A DNA stretch of 64,000 nt from Teredinibacter franksiae (GCF_014218805.1 NZ_JACJUV010000001.1:620001-684000); one strand, 5' to 3'. Shown: positions 1 through 8,866, counted from the stretch's first letter. Numbers and translations are program-made. Notes: a model not told the origin generated them from the sequence alone.

Positions 1-1643
1 TGTTGGTCGAAATTACGGAACGCTTCTGGGTTGCGGGCCAATCGAAGAAAAAAGTCTGTGCCGATTTCGTGGGGTTTAATATCGCCAATATTAATTAACC
101 AGTACTTGCTTGCACTAAAATCCCAGGCTTTTATCATTTCCGACAAGGTCATACCCGGTGGCGTGGTGTACAGCCACAAGTAACTGCTGGGCAGCCCCCA
201 ATAAGATGCATGATAGTAAACACCTGAGCCACCCGAGCGTTGATTCTCCTCTGGCGTTGACAGCTGTCGAATATAACCGTGGTTATCATCGGGCCAAACA
301 ATGGTGATATCTTCTGGCAATTGTAAGCCAGACTGATATTGCACTAGGGTCTCTTTATAGGGAATAAATATCTGCGGTATATCAGCCGGGTTGGCGTGAA
401 CATGCTCGGCAATCATTTTTCGCTGGTCTGGAATAATGTCGTTTTGAATTTTTGCTGCTTTTTCTTCGTCGGTAATGCCTTTGGGGGCGAACATGCCCGC
501 ATCGGCACGTCCGCGCATGCCGATGGTATAGATGTTTTCGTAGCTCGCGGTTTCAATAACCCGTTGCTCCCAGAACGTATAAATATTATCGCGGTTGCTC
601 CAGTAGCTGTAGTCGCCCAGTTTTTCGGGTTTGTATTCGTGGCTGTTACGCATCATGGGTTCGTGATGGGAGGTGCTGATAATAACCGCATAGTTATCGG
701 CAACCACTTTGTTCTGCGGATGCAGGTAAAACGGTGTCGATTCACGAGGGTACTCGTGCATGGCTGGCCATATAGTATTGGCGTGAAGCCTTAACATTAA
801 TTCAAAAACCGTTGCGTAGGTTTTAGGGCCTATATTGCCAAATTCCGGTTCAAAGGTTTTTGCCGCCCAGGGTTGAAAACCCCAGTCTTCATCGTTAATA
901 AAAATGCCGCGATATTTAACGGCAGGTGAATGCTGGGTGTAGCTACCACTCACATATAATGCAGGTTTTTTGGCCGTGGCAACATCACCCCAAAAGTACC
1001 AGGGCGATACCCCAATGGCTTCGGATAAAGCAAACACGCCATAGGCGGTTCCGCGGCGGTCGCTGCCCGCGATAACCAATGCTTGTTCAACACCGGGCAG
1101 AGGGGTGTTGATAACCGCAGCTGTGTAAGCCTCCCATTTTCCATTAATGGCAGACGTATTAAGTTTTCGATTAGCAATTAACGTATCGATTAGCGGGCTT
1201 TGGCCAATAGTGCCAACTATGATGGCGGTGTTATCAGTAATTGCCGCTGTCGATATCAAGGGTTGAACACCCGTTATACGCTTAATATCGTCACTCAGCG
1301 CCGTTGCGGCAATGGCAACAACCGCAGCATCGTCTTCACTGTAGTAGATAGTTGTGCTGCTATTCTTATCTGCAATTTTAAAACTCGCTTCCGATGCGAT
1401 TGTTGTAACCGCCATAAAAGGCGTAGCAAAATAGTCGTGCGGGGTGGGTGCAGATGGTGTCATGCCATCGTAGGGCTGCCATCGGCTAGCAGTGCTGTAT
1501 TCAGACTCTACCGCTTGTTTGTTCGAAGATAAGCAAGCACTTAAAAAACTGCAGAGCAGAATAAAAAGAATAGATTTTAACTGAATTGGCTTAATAGTAC
1601 AGGCCAAAACACGGAAGAAAATTCTGCGTTTTATAACGAGCAT
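1..1643 (-). CDS. GH115-family xylan alpha-1,2-glucuronidase, lipoprotein (partial, runs off left edge)
   Basis: This frame is open from an ATG at 1643 to the window edge, about 547 codons, so the C-terminus is missing. The N-terminus has a basic stretch, a hydrophobic segment and a lipobox LSAC with Cys37, pointing to an outer-membrane lipoprotein. Residues about 244-260 read YRGIFINDEDWGFQPWA. TSHHEPMMRN follows near 330 and YTIGMRGRADAGM near 375. These blocks are characteristic of glycoside hydrolase family 115, which removes (4-O-methyl)glucuronic acid from xylan side chains. Members usually run to 800-1000 residues, so roughly half is seen. Opposite-strand ORFs inside it are shadows. 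The exact substrate is inferred from the family. Confidence 0.88.
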   Translation of the reverse strand, partial: MLVIKRRIFFRVLACTIKPIQLKSILFILLCSFLSACLSSNKQAVESEYSTASRWQPYDGMTPSAPTPHDYFATPFMAVTTIASEASFKIADKNSSTTIYYSEDDAAVVAIAATALSDDIKRITGVQPLISTAAITDNTAIIVGTIGQSPLIDTLIANRKLNTSAINGKWEAYTAAVINTPLPGVEQALVIAGSDRRGTAYGVFALSEAIGVSPWYFWGDVATAKKPALYVSGSYTQHSPAVKYRGIFINDEDWGFQPWAAKTFEPEFGNIGPKTYATVFELMLRLHANTIWPAMHEYPRESTPFYLHPQNKVVADNYAVIISTSHHEPMMRNSHEYKPEKLGDYSYWSNRDNIYTFWEQRVIETASYENIYTIGMRGRADAGMFAPKGITDEEKAAKIQNDIIPDQRKMIAEHVHANPADIPQIFIPYKETLVQYQSGLQLPEDITIVWPDDNHGYIRQLSTPEENQRSGGSGVYYHASYWGLPSSYLWLYTTPPGMTLSEMIKAWDFSASKYWLINIGDIKPHEIGTDFFLRLARNPEAFRNFDQ

Positions 1644-1869
1644 AATTGGTGTTCTCTACAATCTTAATTTACATGACAAGCGAATACTTTTTATTGCGCA
1701 TACTGATTTTGACTGTTATATATGATGTGGTTTTTATATGGCGCGTAGAGTCTGTTAAAATATTTCACGATAACGCATGGTAACACACGTCGATTTAACG
1801 TTGGTTGGCAAAGGAAATACACCACACACGGGGTCAGGCCTTACATTTGACATCTCACATCTACCCCGC
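1644..1869. other. Intergenic region upstream of the GH115 gene
   Basis: I see no gene here. The stretch should carry the GH115 promoter, which reads leftward. The motif GGGGTCAGGCC near 1830 is the left boundary of the neighbouring RAYT unit. Confidence 0.4.
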
Positions 1870-2792
1870 CTACATTCCCTCCCACGCTTTCACCGCTCTG
1901 CTCACCGTGGCATAACTCACACCATAAGCCTCGCCAACTTTAGCCAAACTATAGTGGCCACTCAGGTAAGCTTTTGCCATGCCTTCGGCCGGTGGGTACT
2001 GCTTTACATAATGAATCAAGGGTTTTACCGGCGCCAGTTTTTGCGGCTTGGGAATATCGTCTAACGATTGCTCGTCCGTCATTTGACATTGGGCGTGCTC
2101 AATGAATTCATCCGAGCCCAGATACACTTGGTTCCTTAACTTTTCCCACGGCGATGGCTGGTTTCTGCCCGCCTTTACAAAGGCTTTGTAGCCCTCTATC
2201 GCACGCTTACGTTGCTTGCCAAAATTTCCCAGCAGCCAATCTTTAGTGAGCGCTTCCGTTGGTTCCCCCAAACCCGCTGTTGCCCGGTAACTGCTCCAGC
2301 GCCAGTCCTTTGCGCTGCGAACCATTCGAGCACGCACAGGATTCAGTACAATATAACGACACAACTCCAGCAGGTAGGAGTCTTTCTCCACCAAAATCGC
2401 TTTGTATCGCCCTTGGAACACATGCCCTACCCGACGATGTGCACGATTGAATTGCTGTGTATAAGTGCCGTTCAGGTACTTCATACCTTTAGACAAAGTG
2501 GGAGCTTCGGTTTCGATGAGAAGGTGATAATGGTTGTCCATCAAGCAATAAGCATGGCAAAGCCATTGATGGCGCTCACAGCTGTTTTTTAACAGCTTAA
2601 GAAAAGCTTCCCGGTCTTCTTCGGTAATGTAAATATCGCCTTGAGCATTACCCCGTGCAGTAACATGGTATAGCGCACCGGCATATTCTATTCGTAGTGG
2701 CCTGGCCATTTAGCCCCCTCCCTTTGGACTTTTAGCAAGCATAGCTACCAGGAGGAAAATGTCAAATGTAAGGCCTGACCCCTTATTTTCTT
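1829..2792 (-). mobile_element. RAYT unit bounded by inverted GGGGTCAGGCC motifs
   Basis: The transposase gene is framed by an inverted repeat. The left copy, starting near 1830, reads GGGGTCAGGCC followed by TTACATTTGACAT. The right copy, near 2760-2782, is the reverse complement. A second right-hand copy of AGGCCTGACCCC follows at once. This layout, a Y1 transposase between inverted REP-like ends, is what is expected of a REP-associated tyrosine transposase and its palindromes. Boundaries are approximate. Confidence 0.6.
1870..2709 (-). CDS. REP-associated tyrosine transposase (RAYT, Y1_Tnp / IS200-like)
   Basis: A 279-residue Y1 transposase-like protein that probably cuts and rejoins single-stranded DNA at REP hairpins. 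The HUH-type metal motif is seen as DNHYHLLIE (His60-Tyr-His62). The candidate nucleophile is Tyr119 in CRYIVLNPVRA. The C-terminal 35 residues (YSLAKVGEAYGVSYATVSR) look like a helix-turn-helix, which is common in longer RAYTs. The frame is intact and the motifs are complete, so it may be active. It is distinct in sequence from the 29.5 kb RAYT. Housekeeping versus transposition role cannot be told. Confidence 0.88.
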   Translation of the reverse strand: MARPLRIEYAGALYHVTARGNAQGDIYITEEDREAFLKLLKNSCERHQWLCHAYCLMDNHYHLLIETEAPTLSKGMKYLNGTYTQQFNRAHRRVGHVFQGRYKAILVEKDSYLLELCRYIVLNPVRARMVRSAKDWRWSSYRATAGLGEPTEALTKDWLLGNFGKQRKRAIEGYKAFVKAGRNQPSPWEKLRNQVYLGSDEFIEHAQCQMTDEQSLDDIPKPQKLAPVKPLIHYVKQYPPAEGMAKAYLSGHYSLAKVGEAYGVSYATVSRAVKAWEGM

Positions 2793-2811
2793 AGGCCTGA
2801 CCCCTTATTTT

Positions 2812-2980
2812 CTTTTTCGATTTTACATAGGACTGAGCTAATTTAGCTGGTATTAACTTCGCAATATGTCCGTACCTAGCCGCATACGTTGCCCAGTGGT
2901 GGGCACCACCGCAAGTTTCAAATACAACTTGACACGCTGGTGAGTTCGCCAAGATCTACACCTAACGTTTTGATAGTCAT
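2812..2980 (-). pseudogene. IS110-family transposase N-terminal remnant
   Basis: On the minus strand an ATG at 2980 begins MTIKTLGVDLG, the usual start of an IS110 DEDD transposase. The reading then shifts frame. It resumes as VVFETCGGAHHWATYAA and IAKLIPAKLAQSYVKS, which matches the conserved IS110 block E-x-C-G-G-A-H-x-W. About 40 residues between the two blocks are missing, and the sequence then runs into the RAYT boundary motif. This is a dead fragment of an insertion sequence cut short next to the RAYT unit. Confidence 0.7.
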
Positions 2981-2984
2981 TATG

Positions 2985-3678
2985 ATTCACCTTCGTTATT
3001 TTTCTCACCTACATCCTAGGTTAGGATGGAAGGCGAGTCATCTCATTAAGCCTTTTCATTCGTACTAACCCCACCCATTCGTAGCAATAAGCGTGGACAT
3101 ATTTTGGTAAGCGAGCACCCAGTTTTAATGCGTCTAGATATCAATTAAGCAAGCTAGTTCAAGTTAAAACGCAGTTTGAACGCTGCATCCAAATGCAATT
3201 GTTAGTGAAGTGGCAATGCGTGAACGGGCGTAAAATATCAATCAACAAGGTATTCACGGAATTTATCAATCGAAGAATCTTATTCCATCGCCTGAATATC
3301 GTGTAAATAATACCGTGCGAGACAAAATTATCGCATTTAAAACAGTGCGAGAAGGGTAGATCGTTTTGAAGACAACCCAGGGCCAAGGTAAACCAATAAG
3401 TGGCGTTAAAAGAGTTATAAAGTCTCCTCAGTCATCAACTAGACATATTTTGGATATGGAAATCAAATAGAATTCCGGTATTTTATGGTAAAATTTTTAC
3501 CCCCCCAAATTGTCATCACAAACAGGCCCCGATGTTACGAGGCTAATTTTTTTGAAAAACCACCTATATTACGGCAGCAGATTAACAAGCTTAACAAGCT
3601 TAACAAGCTCGAGTTTAATATTAGATACACTGCCTATCGATATTTTATTTTTATCCGAAGAAAACAAAGGTGGCAGAC
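2985..3678. other. Gene-free, decayed stretch
   Basis: I can support no gene here. Short ORFs on both strands lack codon structure and ribosome sites. The only clear feature is a 9-bp tandem repeat (TTAACAAGC, three exact units at 3582-3608), about 70 bp upstream of the regulator start. The region probably contains further remnants of inserted DNA and the promoter of the next gene. Confidence 0.4.
3582..3608 (+). repeat. 9-bp tandem repeat, three units
   Basis: TTAACAAGC is repeated exactly three times. It lies in the upstream region of the REC/AraC regulator and could affect promoter spacing if the copy number varies. Confidence 0.7.
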
Positions 3679-4406
3679 ATGAATAATTTTGAAGTTTATA
3701 TAATAAGTGACAAAAAAAAGCGCATGAAATTTCATTTGCACTGTCAGATCGTGCTGAAGTAATCCACGTAGATTTTTGCAATGAAATAATTTGCAAAAAT
3801 AAATCAAGTGTAGTTTTAGTGGACTTGGAAACAGCCAAATATATTCCCAACCTCCCCAATATCGCATTACCCTCTCAACATGTAAAAATCGCTATTGCGT
3901 CTCGATCCAACTGCCTCAAAACAATTTTTTCTTTAGGTTTTAGTGATTATGTTACTTATCCGATAGTACTGGATGAAATTAGGTGTCGAATAGCTATATG
4001 GATGTTTATAGGAAATGATTATAAAAAAATAGTTCCGGGTGGTCATTATGAATCAAACAAAAATGAAAATAATAGAATGGTAGAGGAGGCATGCCATCTC
4101 ATGCACAAGAATCCGGAGAGGCGTTTTAATCTGAATGGATTGGCAAAGTCAGTTGGCACCAATCGCAGCAAATTGACTTACGCTTTTATAGATGTGACAG
4201 GAGCCCCTCCTTTTAAATGGCTTAGACAGCATAGGCTTGCGCTAGCCAGGAAGATGCTCGTCACGTCAGATAAAGATATTCAGAGTATATCTGATTGTGT
4301 TGGCTATAAATACATTGCCAATTTTTCATCTGCATTCAAAAAGGAATACCTACTATCGCCCGCCAAATACAGAAAAAATTACGCAAAAGAAAATAACAGT
4401 TACTAG
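3679..4406 (+). CDS. Atypical receiver-AraC transcriptional regulator, needs a -1 frameshift at A_AAA_AAG
   Basis: An ATG at 3679 with a good ribosome site (AAGGTGG, 3667-3673) opens a frame that stops after 28 codons. At 3714-3720 that frame contains A_AAA_AAG in perfect phase. A -1 slip there joins it to the downstream frame that runs to 4406. The joined protein, about 242 residues, starts like a receiver domain: strand FEVYIIS, then VVLVDLE with a possible acceptor Asp, then KIAIASR and GFSDYVTYP. Tyr replaces the usual Lys before the Pro. It ends in an AraC HTH with a DIQSISDCVGYKYIANFSSA block and FKKEYLLSPAKYRK. Without frameshifting, only a 195-residue product from an ATG at 3819 would be made. 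It may instead be a plain frameshift mutation or a sequencing error in the A8 run. It probably controls the two genes downstream. Confidence 0.7.
3714..3720 (+). promoter_or_regulatory. Candidate -1 ribosomal frameshift slippery heptamer
   Basis: A_AAA_AAG sits in the zero frame of the ORF that begins at 3679. This is the strongest bacterial -1 slippery heptamer, known from dnaX and insertion sequences. Slipping here restores the receiver-AraC reading frame. I did not find a convincing stimulatory hairpin just downstream. Confidence 0.5.
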
Positions 4407-4505
4407 ATCATAAACAATAATAACTATGATTTGCTAAATTCATTTCACACGATAATTAATCGTGACATAAACATCCCTTAAACGAGACTAAAAAGGACTA
4501 ATATT

Positions 4506-5258
4506 ATGAACCAATCTAATGACTCCAAAAAATCTTATGTCGTGGTCGCAAGCCCTCTTAGCTTTAAAAAACTAGGTGATCAATACACGTTGACATCTGA
4601 CACTTCCAACATCGAAGACGACACGTCATATCCTGGAATTATCGTGGCTGGATATGACTATAATGGGGCATGCGCTAAAATAATCCCATACAAACAGACT
4701 ATTTACACGCAACATCAAAAACGGGTAAGTTCCGTGACAACGCAAAGACTAGCGGTGCACCTCAGCGGTCCTGGCATCCCGCCAGCAGAGATTACTGCTA
4801 TTTTTAGAACTCCGGATATCGACAAAAGCAATGAAAGGAACCACGATGATCCAAATTTGGATTTCTCATTAATCAATGGAATTGTTGGCCCAAAATGCAA
4901 TGTAGATTATCAATCGGATACAGGAACAAGCGTGCCAATTTATGTGTCGCCAGGATCTGCAATCATTAAATCGTCTGCCTCGATGAAATGCATTCCAGAA
5001 ACTGAAAAATTTGGTGGTTGGCTTGGAGATTTACTTTCCCTTGGGGCCAAATGTGTTCCACATATAATGACTGCTGGCATGAGCATTATTCAGGAAATTG
5101 CAGCTGGCCCTGGAGAAGATAAAAAAAATCTCATCCAGTCCACTTCTGACGAAAACCCAATGATCAATTTGGAGAGTGCCGGCGAAGGAATCAATAGCAT
5201 CGCGGCAAGCATCGGCTTTACATTGCTGGAACATGCTCACAACGTAACTTCTAAATAA
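4506..5258 (+). CDS. Hypothetical protein, 250 residues
   Basis: I do not recognise this protein. It starts at ATG 4506 with AAAAGGA a few bases upstream. There is no obvious signal peptide or strong transmembrane segment at the N-terminus. Residues about 170-205 (GGWLGDLLSLGAKCVP, then IMTAGMSIIQEIAAG) are glycine-rich and weakly amphipathic and could touch a membrane. A Pro/Gly-rich middle includes GPGIPPAEIT. It sits 99 bp after the receiver-AraC regulator and 85 bp before the lipase start, in the same direction, so joint regulation is plausible. A secreted or surface role would be a guess. Confidence 0.65.
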   Translation: MNQSNDSKKSYVVVASPLSFKKLGDQYTLTSDTSNIEDDTSYPGIIVAGYDYNGACAKIIPYKQTIYTQHQKRVSSVTTQRLAVHLSGPGIPPAEITAIFRTPDIDKSNERNHDDPNLDFSLINGIVGPKCNVDYQSDTGTSVPIYVSPGSAIIKSSASMKCIPETEKFGGWLGDLLSLGAKCVPHIMTAGMSIIQEIAAGPGEDKKNLIQSTSDENPMINLESAGEGINSIAASIGFTLLEHAHNVTSK

Positions 5259-5343
5259 AATGGTTTTATGTGTTTAATGATCCATGAGCAATATGGTTTC
5301 CTCGTGGATCATGTTTAGCACCATGAATCGAGGATTAACTCAA

Positions 5344-6198
5344 ATGAACAATAGAAATAATCAGCCAAAAGACTTTGGAAAAATAAACTACAAAATTTCG
5401 AAACTTGCCAATCTAGTATACAAGGACAAGAATGAAATCCTAGACTCTAGCAGAGAAGATGTCGAGCTGCGATGGTTGGTGGATTTAGGTGATATGGAGT
5501 TAAATCGACAGAATGGTAATGGAACTTATAGAATACACAGGAAGGTATTGTTATCATACTGTATGATCGACAAGGTTTTGTTTTTATCATTTAGAGGAAC
5601 ATCAGGTATAAAAGATTACCCTACGGACTTAAATATCTCCATGAAACAATTCGTGAAAGGAGGAAAATCTTTCGGTAATGTTCACAACGGGTTTCTGTCA
5701 TGTATACAATCGTTTAAAAATGAAATAGACGAAGTGGTTAAAATTATATATGACATGGGGGAAGTGAAAAGCGTCCATGTTACGGGTCATAGCTTGGGCG
5801 GCGCCTTGGCCGTTCTCTATCTTGCGTTATCTATCAATGAGTCGGATATAAAATTCAATTCTATAACAACATTTGGACAGCCAAAAGTTGGGGATAAAAT
5901 ATTTTCACAGTGGTTTAAATCTATTTTGGAATCAAATAAATGTCTCTACTACCGACATGTCAATAAGGTAAAATCTGTTAAGGGAGATCTAGTCGCACGA
6001 CTGCCTTTTTCAATACTTGGATATCATCATACAAACGGCCATCTTGTTTCTGCCGATAAAACAAAGAATTATGTTTTTGGAGGTGAAGAGCTGGATACTG
6101 GATTAGATAACGAAAATCAGCAAATGTATAAATTGTGGCTTGAGGATCACAAAATGGATTTATATCAAGACGTGGCGAAATGCAATGAGTACATTTAA
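5344..6198 (+). CDS. Class 3 (alpha/beta hydrolase) lipase
   Basis: A lipase_3 family protein. The nucleophile elbow is GHSLGG in VHVTGHSLGGALAVLYLA. An oxyanion-side block is LSFRGTSG. The Asp is likely in GDLVARLP and the His in GYHHTNGH, matching the family's D-x-V-x-x-x-P ... H-x-x-G pattern. It would hydrolyse acylglycerol or phospholipid esters. I chose ATG 5344 because AGGA lies nine bases upstream; an in-frame ATG at 5284 has no ribosome site. No export signal is seen, which suggests a cytosolic protein or one delivered by a dedicated machine. Together with the unknown protein upstream it may form an effector-type pair; that is inference. Confidence 0.85.
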   Translation: MNNRNNQPKDFGKINYKISKLANLVYKDKNEILDSSREDVELRWLVDLGDMELNRQNGNGTYRIHRKVLLSYCMIDKVLFLSFRGTSGIKDYPTDLNISMKQFVKGGKSFGNVHNGFLSCIQSFKNEIDEVVKIIYDMGEVKSVHVTGHSLGGALAVLYLALSINESDIKFNSITTFGQPKVGDKIFSQWFKSILESNKCLYYRHVNKVKSVKGDLVARLPFSILGYHHTNGHLVSADKTKNYVFGGEELDTGLDNENQQMYKLWLEDHKMDLYQDVAKCNEYI

Positions 6199-6310
6199 CT
6201 TAATTATCATTATTCTGTAATTTAAAGTGCATAACCAGCGTCAGGTCTTTGATTTTTGATTACACTAATGGTCGCGGTAGGAATACCAGTTACCCGGTAC
6301 CCCCCGCGCA

Positions 6311-6343
6311 GATCCCAGCGTGCGCTACTAACGCACTGGGCTC
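6311..6343 (-). ncRNA. Group II intron domain V
   Basis: A 33-nt hairpin begins GAGCCC and ends GGGATC, with the AGC triad in the lower stem and a two-base bulge (CG) on the 3' side. It lies directly after the RT stop codon, as expected for the catalytic domain V. Confidence 0.72.
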
Positions 6344-6348
6344 CTCCC

Positions 6349-7821
6349 TCAAGTACGAACGCCAAAGCGCTGCCTAGGATGAGGATGTACCACTCGGATT
6401 TTCGGAAAATACGGAGCCGTGATTTTGACAAACTTCTCCCAACTCATGAACCCACGCTGGCTTCTTTTTCGAATACGCTTAAGCCAATGCCTGCGCACTT
6501 CTCCGAAGAATAGCCAGATGCTGCGATCATTACCGGGAACTGAAAAGTAGTTAAGGTGCCCTTGAAGGATTCGCTTAATCCACTTTCCTGTTTCAGCCAA
6601 AGGATCATGCCATCGTTTCCGTAATTCGGCTTTGATAACGCGTAAGCTAGCACGCATACGTTTCCGTATCGTTTTACGCCTTATCACGAACGTCTTTCGT
6701 TTATACCCGAGGGTGCAGTAGTGTGTAAAACCTAGGAAGTCGAAAGTTTCTGGGCTTCCTTCACCACGATTCTTCCGCATCCCTATTGCATATTTGCCGA
6801 AGCAAATAAGTTGGGTTTTATCGGGATGTATCGTTAAGCCAAACTTGTTCAAACGCATGCGCATCTCCGTTAGGAAATGATGCGCATCATCTTCATATTC
6901 GAAACCAAAAACACTGTCATCAGCGTATCGAATAATCATCATGTCACCACGACTGGACTGACGGCGCCACTTATGAGCCCAAAGGTCTAGCACATAGTGG
7001 AGGTAAACATTTGCCAAGATAGGCGAAATGACTGCGCCTTGGGGCGCTCCAATATGGGCTTTACGCCTGTGAGCTCCATCCATGACACCAACTTTAAGCC
7101 ATGCCGTGATTAAGCGTAACAAACGCTTATCTCCAAGCCGGTGCTCTAGAAAGCGCAACATCCAGTCATGATTCATCATATCGAAGAACTTTTGAATGTC
7201 GGCATCAAGCACCCAATTCACACGCTTCCTGTAAATTCCAACACTGAGCGCATCCAGTGCATCGTGCTGTCCTTTTCCCGGTCGAAAGCCGTAGGAAAAT
7301 CCCAGAAAGTCTTCTTCGTAAATCGCTTCGAGGACAGAAACCACGGCTTGCTGTGCAATTTTGTCTTCCAAGCAAAGGATACTCAATGGCCTTTCCGTTC
7401 CGTCAGCTTTCGGAATCATTATTCTTCTAGCAGGTTTCGGACGGTAATTACCACTGTGTATTTTGCTGTGGAGTAGAAGCAGATTTTCGTTTAGATTTTC
7501 TTGGTAAGCTTGCCATGTCACTCCGTCAATACCTGACGCCGAGTTGCGCTTGAGCGCGTAGTAACTCTGCGTTAATAGGCTAACAGTTATGTGGTGTAGC
7601 AAGGCGGTGAATGGTACATCTTTCTTCCTTTGCGCCGCCTGGCGCACACCAGCCAATCCAATCAATGCAGGGCTCCAGCTCTGTGTCTGGGCTGCTGTTG
7701 CTTGACTCGTGTTCCTCTTGGGCGAGACCCTTTCCTCCATCACCTCCGCTGAGTGTGCACACTCGTTGTTCGGCGTTATCTTCGGTACTATGGTCTCGTC
7801 CGACTTCTCACTTGCGTTCAT
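6349..7821 (-). CDS. ltrA: Group II intron reverse transcriptase/maturase
   Basis: A 490-residue intron-encoded protein. The RT blocks are all present: ASGIDGVTW, RRIMIPKADGTERPLSI, SYGFRPGKGQHDAL, LDADIQKFFD, GAPQGAVISPILANVYLH and RYADDSVFGF, whose YADD is the polymerase centre. A maturase X region follows (DFLGFTHYC, then KRILQGHLNYF and GEVRRHWLKRIRKRS). The protein ends there, without the HNH endonuclease domain, so target cutting would depend on other nicks, such as replication forks. The RT gene lies in domain IV of the intron RNA. The frame is intact. Confidence 0.93.
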   Translation of the reverse strand: MNASEKSDETIVPKITPNNECAHSAEVMEERVSPKRNTSQATAAQTQSWSPALIGLAGVRQAAQRKKDVPFTALLHHITVSLLTQSYYALKRNSASGIDGVTWQAYQENLNENLLLLHSKIHSGNYRPKPARRIMIPKADGTERPLSILCLEDKIAQQAVVSVLEAIYEEDFLGFSYGFRPGKGQHDALDALSVGIYRKRVNWVLDADIQKFFDMMNHDWMLRFLEHRLGDKRLLRLITAWLKVGVMDGAHRRKAHIGAPQGAVISPILANVYLHYVLDLWAHKWRRQSSRGDMMIIRYADDSVFGFEYEDDAHHFLTEMRMRLNKFGLTIHPDKTQLICFGKYAIGMRKNRGEGSPETFDFLGFTHYCTLGYKRKTFVIRRKTIRKRMRASLRVIKAELRKRWHDPLAETGKWIKRILQGHLNYFSVPGNDRSIWLFFGEVRRHWLKRIRKRSQRGFMSWEKFVKITAPYFPKIRVVHPHPRQRFGVRT

Positions 7822-8182
7822 ATTTATCTATCAGTGATTACCTTTGAATAAATCGGCCTAGCTAAGCTAGGCACAAATGAGATCTCCCAGGTTCCGTACA
7901 AAGGACGTCTTCACATGCATGGGGTCTAACGACTGCGCCAGGTTTAAATCGAACTTGCCATTTATGCTCGATTTAATATTGCCTTCTCTTCAGCGGAACG
8001 AGATCGGCACCTTGAAATGAACCCATTTCGCAGCTCAATACCCAGCCTATGAACTCCCCTGTGAACGCTTCACGTCTTACCTCGCGGTAAACCATGCATC
8101 ACTCGGGGCCAAGATGGTTGGCTAGACCTTTTCTTGCGGAGGACTTGCACCTCCTATCCTTTGCCAGCTTACCCTGGCGCAC

Positions 8183-8608
8183 TCCGCTTTGGGTCGAAAG
8201 CCGACCAACTAGCTTTTATATAACAACTAACTCCGTGGCCCAATAAAAATATCACCTCAACCAGTATCAACACCACCTTTCACTTGTTCAGCATAGTTCC
8301 TCACCAAAGCAAACAATTGCGCCAGCTCAATTGTTACCCAGTCCTCACCTCGTTGTCACCGACCAAACACCGCCTTGGCGCTAATCAGCATCTATTGGCA
8401 GGACAACCCCTCACCAACCATTAAAGTCAGCTCAAGCGAGTTAAGGGCAGATTTGAGGCAACACACACCCATTTAGGTGTTTTAGGGAGGTCAAATAAAA
8501 AGGAATGGCTTCGAACGAAGCAATTACAGAAAAACGAGCCAGATCACCCGCAGAACGGGGGCGAAATTCTTTGAAAAATTTGGACTTAATACGGACTTAA
8601 GTTGCAGG
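8183..8608. other. Non-coding stretch between the intron and the tRNA-Pro region
   Basis: I see no gene on either strand. The intron's 5' exon hairpin lies at about 8202-8216. The rest is probably the eroded edge of a formerly integrated element next to tRNA-Pro. Confidence 0.35.
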
Positions 8609-8633
8609 CAAAAAAACCCGCTTAAGTGGCGGG
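8609..8633 (-). terminator. Rho-independent terminator (minus strand)
   Basis: On the minus strand, GCCCGCCACTTAAGCGGG is followed by a run of seven T. It lies just beyond a second copy of the tRNA-Pro 3' end, mirroring the arrangement at the real tRNA. Confidence 0.7.
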
Positions 8634-8663
8634 CTTCTATGTCGTTGATTTACAACGCTTTTT

Positions 8664-8674
8664 TGGTCGGAGTG
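8664..8674 (-). repeat. Short copy of the tRNA-Pro 3' end (possible att remnant)
   Basis: TGGTCGGAGTG repeats the last eleven bases of the tRNA-Pro gene (8900-8910), 236 bp away. Short repeats of a tRNA 3' end are typical of integrase attachment sites. No integrase gene is present in between. Confidence 0.4.
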
Positions 8675-8866
8675 AACGCTCGCATCTGCTGCATGTAGAG
8701 TCTTATTTTGTTTGCCCTATATTAAGCTCCGTGGCCGGAATTGACTCGGCGCGTCCTGCGCCTCGGGCTTCGCCCGCCCTGAAGGGCGCCCAAATTCGTT
8801 CCCGACGAATTAGTGACCCGAGGTCTAAGAACGAAAGTCCCTCACTTCTGCCGGTTAAACAAAAAA

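Larger units (their letters stand above)
6271..8182 (-). mobile_element. Group II intron, complete, encoding an endonuclease-less reverse transcriptase
   Basis: The 5' end reads GTGCGCCAGGGTAAGC from 8182, the usual group II start. A 361-nt structured leader precedes the RT gene. Just past its stop codon lies a 33-nt domain V (6311-6343). Domain VI follows, with a bulged A seven nucleotides from a final AC, which places the 3' end at 6271. The total length is 1,912 bp. The 5' exon ends in a small hairpin (GGTCG-GCTTT-CGACC), which resembles the stem-loop targets of group IIC introns. The insertion lies in non-coding DNA. Confidence 0.82.

Noticed and set aside
396..1532. Plus-strand and short minus-strand ORFs in the first 1.6 kb
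   Set aside because: They are shadows of the GH115 frame, which is open throughout and carries family motifs.
3159..3386. 75-residue minus-strand ORF
   Set aside because: It has no ribosome site, unusual composition and no recognisable family. It was treated as decayed intergenic DNA.
8183..8260. Possible integron attC next to the group II intron
   Set aside because: No paired core sites (GTTRRRY and its complement) with the right spacing were found, and there is no integrase.
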